DNA of 8,839 nucleotides, taken from the NCBI GenBank assembly GCA_937907205.1, contig CALESE010000018.1:1-8839 (forward strand), written 5' to 3'. Position 1 is the stretch's first letter. Every line of letters starts with the position of its first letter. Source of the DNA: an uncultured Romboutsia sp. (GTDB taxonomy: Bacteria; Bacillota; Clostridia; Peptostreptococcales; Peptostreptococcaceae). The notes under the pieces were generated by a model. That model was not told the origin of the DNA and did not search any database. It saw only the letters and a program-made list of their open reading frames with translations. Of the stretch, positions 7,438-8,839 are shown in pieces. The position numbers and the translations under genes are program-made.

Positions 7438-8643
7438 TTAACCAACTTTATCTTCTATATACAATAATTTGTCACTTGTTAATTTTATCCCTATAGCTCC
7501 TATAGGTGCTGTTATTAAAACACTAAGTATTGCAATAGCTTGCATTACTTCTCCTCCCACAACTCCCATTTGCAGTGGTATAGATGCCTTTGCCGATTGA
7601 ACTGTTGCCTTTGGAAGATATGCAATTATACAAAACAACCTTTCTTTTAAGTTTAAATTAGTACCAATAAGTGCTATTAAGACACCTATTGAACGAATTA
7701 GTAAGGAACATAATAATATTACAGTACCTATAATTAAATATCTGCCTACTAAGTTTGGATTAATTGACATACCTACAAAAGTGAATAGATATAATTTTCC
7801 ATACTTCCATATATTATTCATATTATCTAGTATTACTTTTGAACTTTCCTTGATATAATTTCTTATAAAAAATCCATAAATCATTATAGATAATAAAGAA
7901 TTAAATATTTCTATATGTAAATTTTTTTCTATAAATCTCATTGCTAAACAAATTATAAGTGTAATTATAACTTTTAAATAACTACTTTCTATAATTTGAA
8001 TAATATTTTTACTTAATTTAAATACTATAAATCCAACTAAAATACTTAATAATATAGTAAGTAGAATTAGTATAATTTGACTATATATTGATACACTTTC
8101 TCCATTTACACCTTGCATATATATACTTAAAAATGTTGTAAATAAAGTTATCGCTATAGTATCGTCACAACTTGCACCTACTAATAACATCTGAGGTATA
8201 GCCTTATCTTGACCTACTTTTCTATTTATTAAAGATACCATAGATGGTATTAATACAGCTGGACTTACAGCTGCTATTATAAATCCTAAAATAGCACCTT
8301 GAACAAAATTAAAATCTAAAAATATCATAGATAAAAATGCTATTGAAAAACCTTCTAGTGTTGCTGGAACTATGCTAAGTAAAACTGCTGGTCTTCCTAT
8401 TTGTTTTATTTGAGATATATTTATCCCAAGCCCACCTATAAATAAAATTATAACAAGTGCTATATCCTTTAAAGTTGGGGCAACATTAAGTGTATCATCT
8501 GGAACTAAATTTAAAAATGATGGACCTATTATCATCCCTATAATCATCACACCAATTAATGATGGTAATTTAAAATATTGTGCAACTTTTCCACTATAAT
8601 TTGCTATAAATCCAATAATAATTAAACTAAAAATTAAAATCAT
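7438..8643 (-). CDS. Cation:proton antiporter (CPA2-type), fluoride-riboswitch controlled
   Basis: Polytopic inner-membrane monovalent cation/H+ antiporter of the Na+/H+ exchanger superfamily. The 401 residues hold about 12 hydrophobic segments with no long C-terminal regulatory domain. Key features are an early GKVAQYFKLPSLIGVMIIGM segment (18-37), AAVSPAVLIPS in the unwound-helix position (124-134), GASCDD (156-161) carrying the Asp-Asp pair of CPA2 antiporters (compare NhaA and NapA), and LPKATVQSA (343-351) with Lys345 in the place of the TM10 lysine. The Asp-Asp pair plus Lys suggests electrogenic exchange. The start at 8643 has GAAGGGG (8650-8656) 6 bases upstream. The longer open frame to 8739 (GTG) reads through the riboswitch and terminator and is rejected. 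Control by a fluoride riboswitch points to a role in fluoride resistance, either moving fluoride or correcting ion/pH stress; the substrate cannot be read from sequence. Confidence 0.93.
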   Translation of the reverse strand: MILIFSLIIIGFIANYSGKVAQYFKLPSLIGVMIIGMIIGPSFLNLVPDDTLNVAPTLKDIALVIILFIGGLGINISQIKQIGRPAVLLSIVPATLEGFSIAFLSMIFLDFNFVQGAILGFIIAAVSPAVLIPSMVSLINRKVGQDKAIPQMLLVGASCDDTIAITLFTTFLSIYMQGVNGESVSIYSQIILILLTILLSILVGFIVFKLSKNIIQIIESSYLKVIITLIICLAMRFIEKNLHIEIFNSLLSIMIYGFFIRNYIKESSKVILDNMNNIWKYGKLYLFTFVGMSINPNLVGRYLIIGTVILLCSLLIRSIGVLIALIGTNLNLKERLFCIIAYLPKATVQSAKASIPLQMGVVGGEVMQAIAILSVLITAPIGAIGIKLTSDKLLYIEDKVG

Positions 8644-8661
8644 ACTTATCCCCTTCTTTTT

Positions 8662-8704
8662 GTAAAAAAATAGACTCCTACCCTCAAATTTGAGAGTAGG
8701 AGTC
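8662..8704 (-). terminator. Riboswitch expression platform: intrinsic terminator
   Basis: On the minus strand GACTCCTAC plus TCTCAAA (8704-8689) pairs with TTTGAGG plus GTAGGAGTC (8688-8673). The stem is near perfect, with one U-G wobble (8695/8682) and 14 or more usable pairs, followed by TATTTTTTTA with seven T at 8670-8664. The 5' arm contains ACTCC (8703-8699), which is also the 3' strand of the aptamer pseudoknot. The aptamer and terminator therefore compete, and fluoride binding should favour read-through into the antiporter gene. Confidence 0.92.
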
Positions 8705-8740
8705 ATTAGCTTTTCGCATTTAAGGGTGAACTCCATCACC
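8696..8740 (-). ncRNA. Fluoride riboswitch aptamer (crcB motif)
   Basis: The minus strand reads GGTGATGGAGTTCACC (8740-8725), a 5-bp stem GGTGA/TCACC around the loop TGGAGT. It continues CTTAAATGCGAAAAGCTAATGA and then ACTCCTAC. This matches the crcB consensus as I recall it from Pseudomonas syringae and Thermotoga aptamers: GGNGAUGG-GUUCNCC, a variable hairpin, then UAAUGAC-CCUAC. The pseudoknot is GGAGT (8734-8730) with ACTCC (8703-8699), fully complementary. The variable hairpin is very short: two GC pairs around GAAAA (8717-8709). Fluoride with Mg2+ stabilises this fold, and genes for fluoride exporters and Na+/H+ antiporters are known targets of the class. It lies 53 bases upstream of the antiporter start. 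Confidence 0.93.
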
Positions 8741-8758
8741 TATACATTTATATTTTAC

Positions 8759-8787
8759 ATGATATCATATTCTATAATATTTGTAAA
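8759..8787 (-). promoter_or_regulatory. Predicted promoter of the fluoride-responsive operon
   Basis: On the minus strand TTTACA (8787-8782, 5/6 to TTGACA) is separated by exactly 17 bases from TATCAT (8764-8759, 5/6 to TATAAT). A TGA just before makes an extended -10 (TGATATCAT). The predicted start near 8752 leaves about 12 bases before the aptamer, as expected for a riboswitch leader. The -35 box directly abuts the end of the right terminal repeat at 8788, so any mobile-element insertion would have stopped just short of the promoter. Confidence 0.7.
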
Positions 8788-8836
8788 GATAAATTATCAT
8801 ATTAAGTGCAACACATAAAAATATATAAAAAAATAG
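8788..8836. repeat. Right copy of a perfect 49-bp terminal inverted repeat
   Basis: Exact reverse complement of 1-49. The repeat continues into TTC (8837-8839), which cannot be compared because the left copy reaches the window edge. Outward it reads GATAAATTATCATATTAAGT and then GCAACACATAAAAATATATA. It sits immediately upstream of the -35 box of the fluoride operon. No open reading frame is visible in it. As with the left copy, it probably marks the edge of a multicopy element outside the window. Confidence 0.9.
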
Positions 8837-8839
8837 TTC

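Noticed and set aside
7413..7445. Longer start (7445) for the 156-residue gene, overlapping the antiporter stop
   Set aside because: No ribosome binding site for it; GGGAGG at 7418-7423 fits the ATG at 7412.
8644..8739. N-terminal 32-residue extension of the antiporter starting at GTG 8739
   Set aside because: It encodes the aptamer and terminator, has no ribosome binding site, and the internal ATG at 8643 has one and starts at the first membrane helix.
6257..8740. mutS operon under control of the fluoride riboswitch
   Set aside because: I recall mutS being listed among crcB-motif neighbours, but here a strong terminator (6891-6919), an opposite-strand gene and a separate extended -10 promoter lie between them.
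1..8839. Composite transposon carrying a mismatch repair and fluoride cargo
   Set aside because: No transposase or recombinase gene is visible, the genes are ordinary core genes in a known order, and the repeats are only seen at the window edges. Kept as an open question in the repeat finding only.

Overview
The window is strongly AT-rich and comes from a low-GC Gram-positive anaerobe. The Hfq, MutL and MutS proteins most resemble those I know from Clostridia of the Peptostreptococcaceae (Clostridioides difficile and relatives such as Intestinibacter, Romboutsia or Paraclostridium). This placement is by recall of protein similarity, not by a search. Coding is dense, ribosome binding sites are strong GGAGG types, and all genes but one lie on the minus strand.

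Layout, read along minus-strand transcription from the right end. (1) At 8788-8836 is a 49-bp sequence that recurs as a perfect inverted copy at 1-49, so both window ends run outward into the same repeat, probably a mobile element or other multicopy sequence. (2) Directly inside the right copy is an extended -10 promoter, then a fluoride (crcB-class) riboswitch with a textbook intrinsic terminator as its expression platform. It controls a CPA2-type cation:proton antiporter and, 25 bp downstream, an unrecognised 156-residue protein. That operon ends at a strong hairpin terminator (6891-6919), shared with a convergent plus-strand gene for a small membrane protein. (3) From a divergent intergenic region a second promoter (extended -10) starts the mutS-mutL-miaA-hfq operon, which ends at a palindromic terminator next to the left repeat.

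Functions: mutS and mutL encode DNA mismatch repair, and MutL carries the endonuclease motifs of the non-E. coli type. miaA encodes the tRNA A37 dimethylallyltransferase and hfq the Sm-like RNA chaperone. The antiporter operon is a separate fluoride-responsive unit. Transcription should continue into it only when fluoride holds the aptamer pseudoknot, because the pseudoknot strand (8699-8703) is also part of the terminator stem.

Most interesting points: the fluoride-controlled two-gene operon with an uncharacterised second gene; start-site corrections for three genes (the antiporter's longest reading frame runs through the riboswitch itself); the perfect terminal inverted repeat; a long coiled-coil insert and an altered clamp-binding motif in MutS; and a hairpin beside the mutL ribosome binding site. 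No tRNA, rRNA, CRISPR array or transposase gene was seen. No gene-free stretch exceeds about 200 bases.
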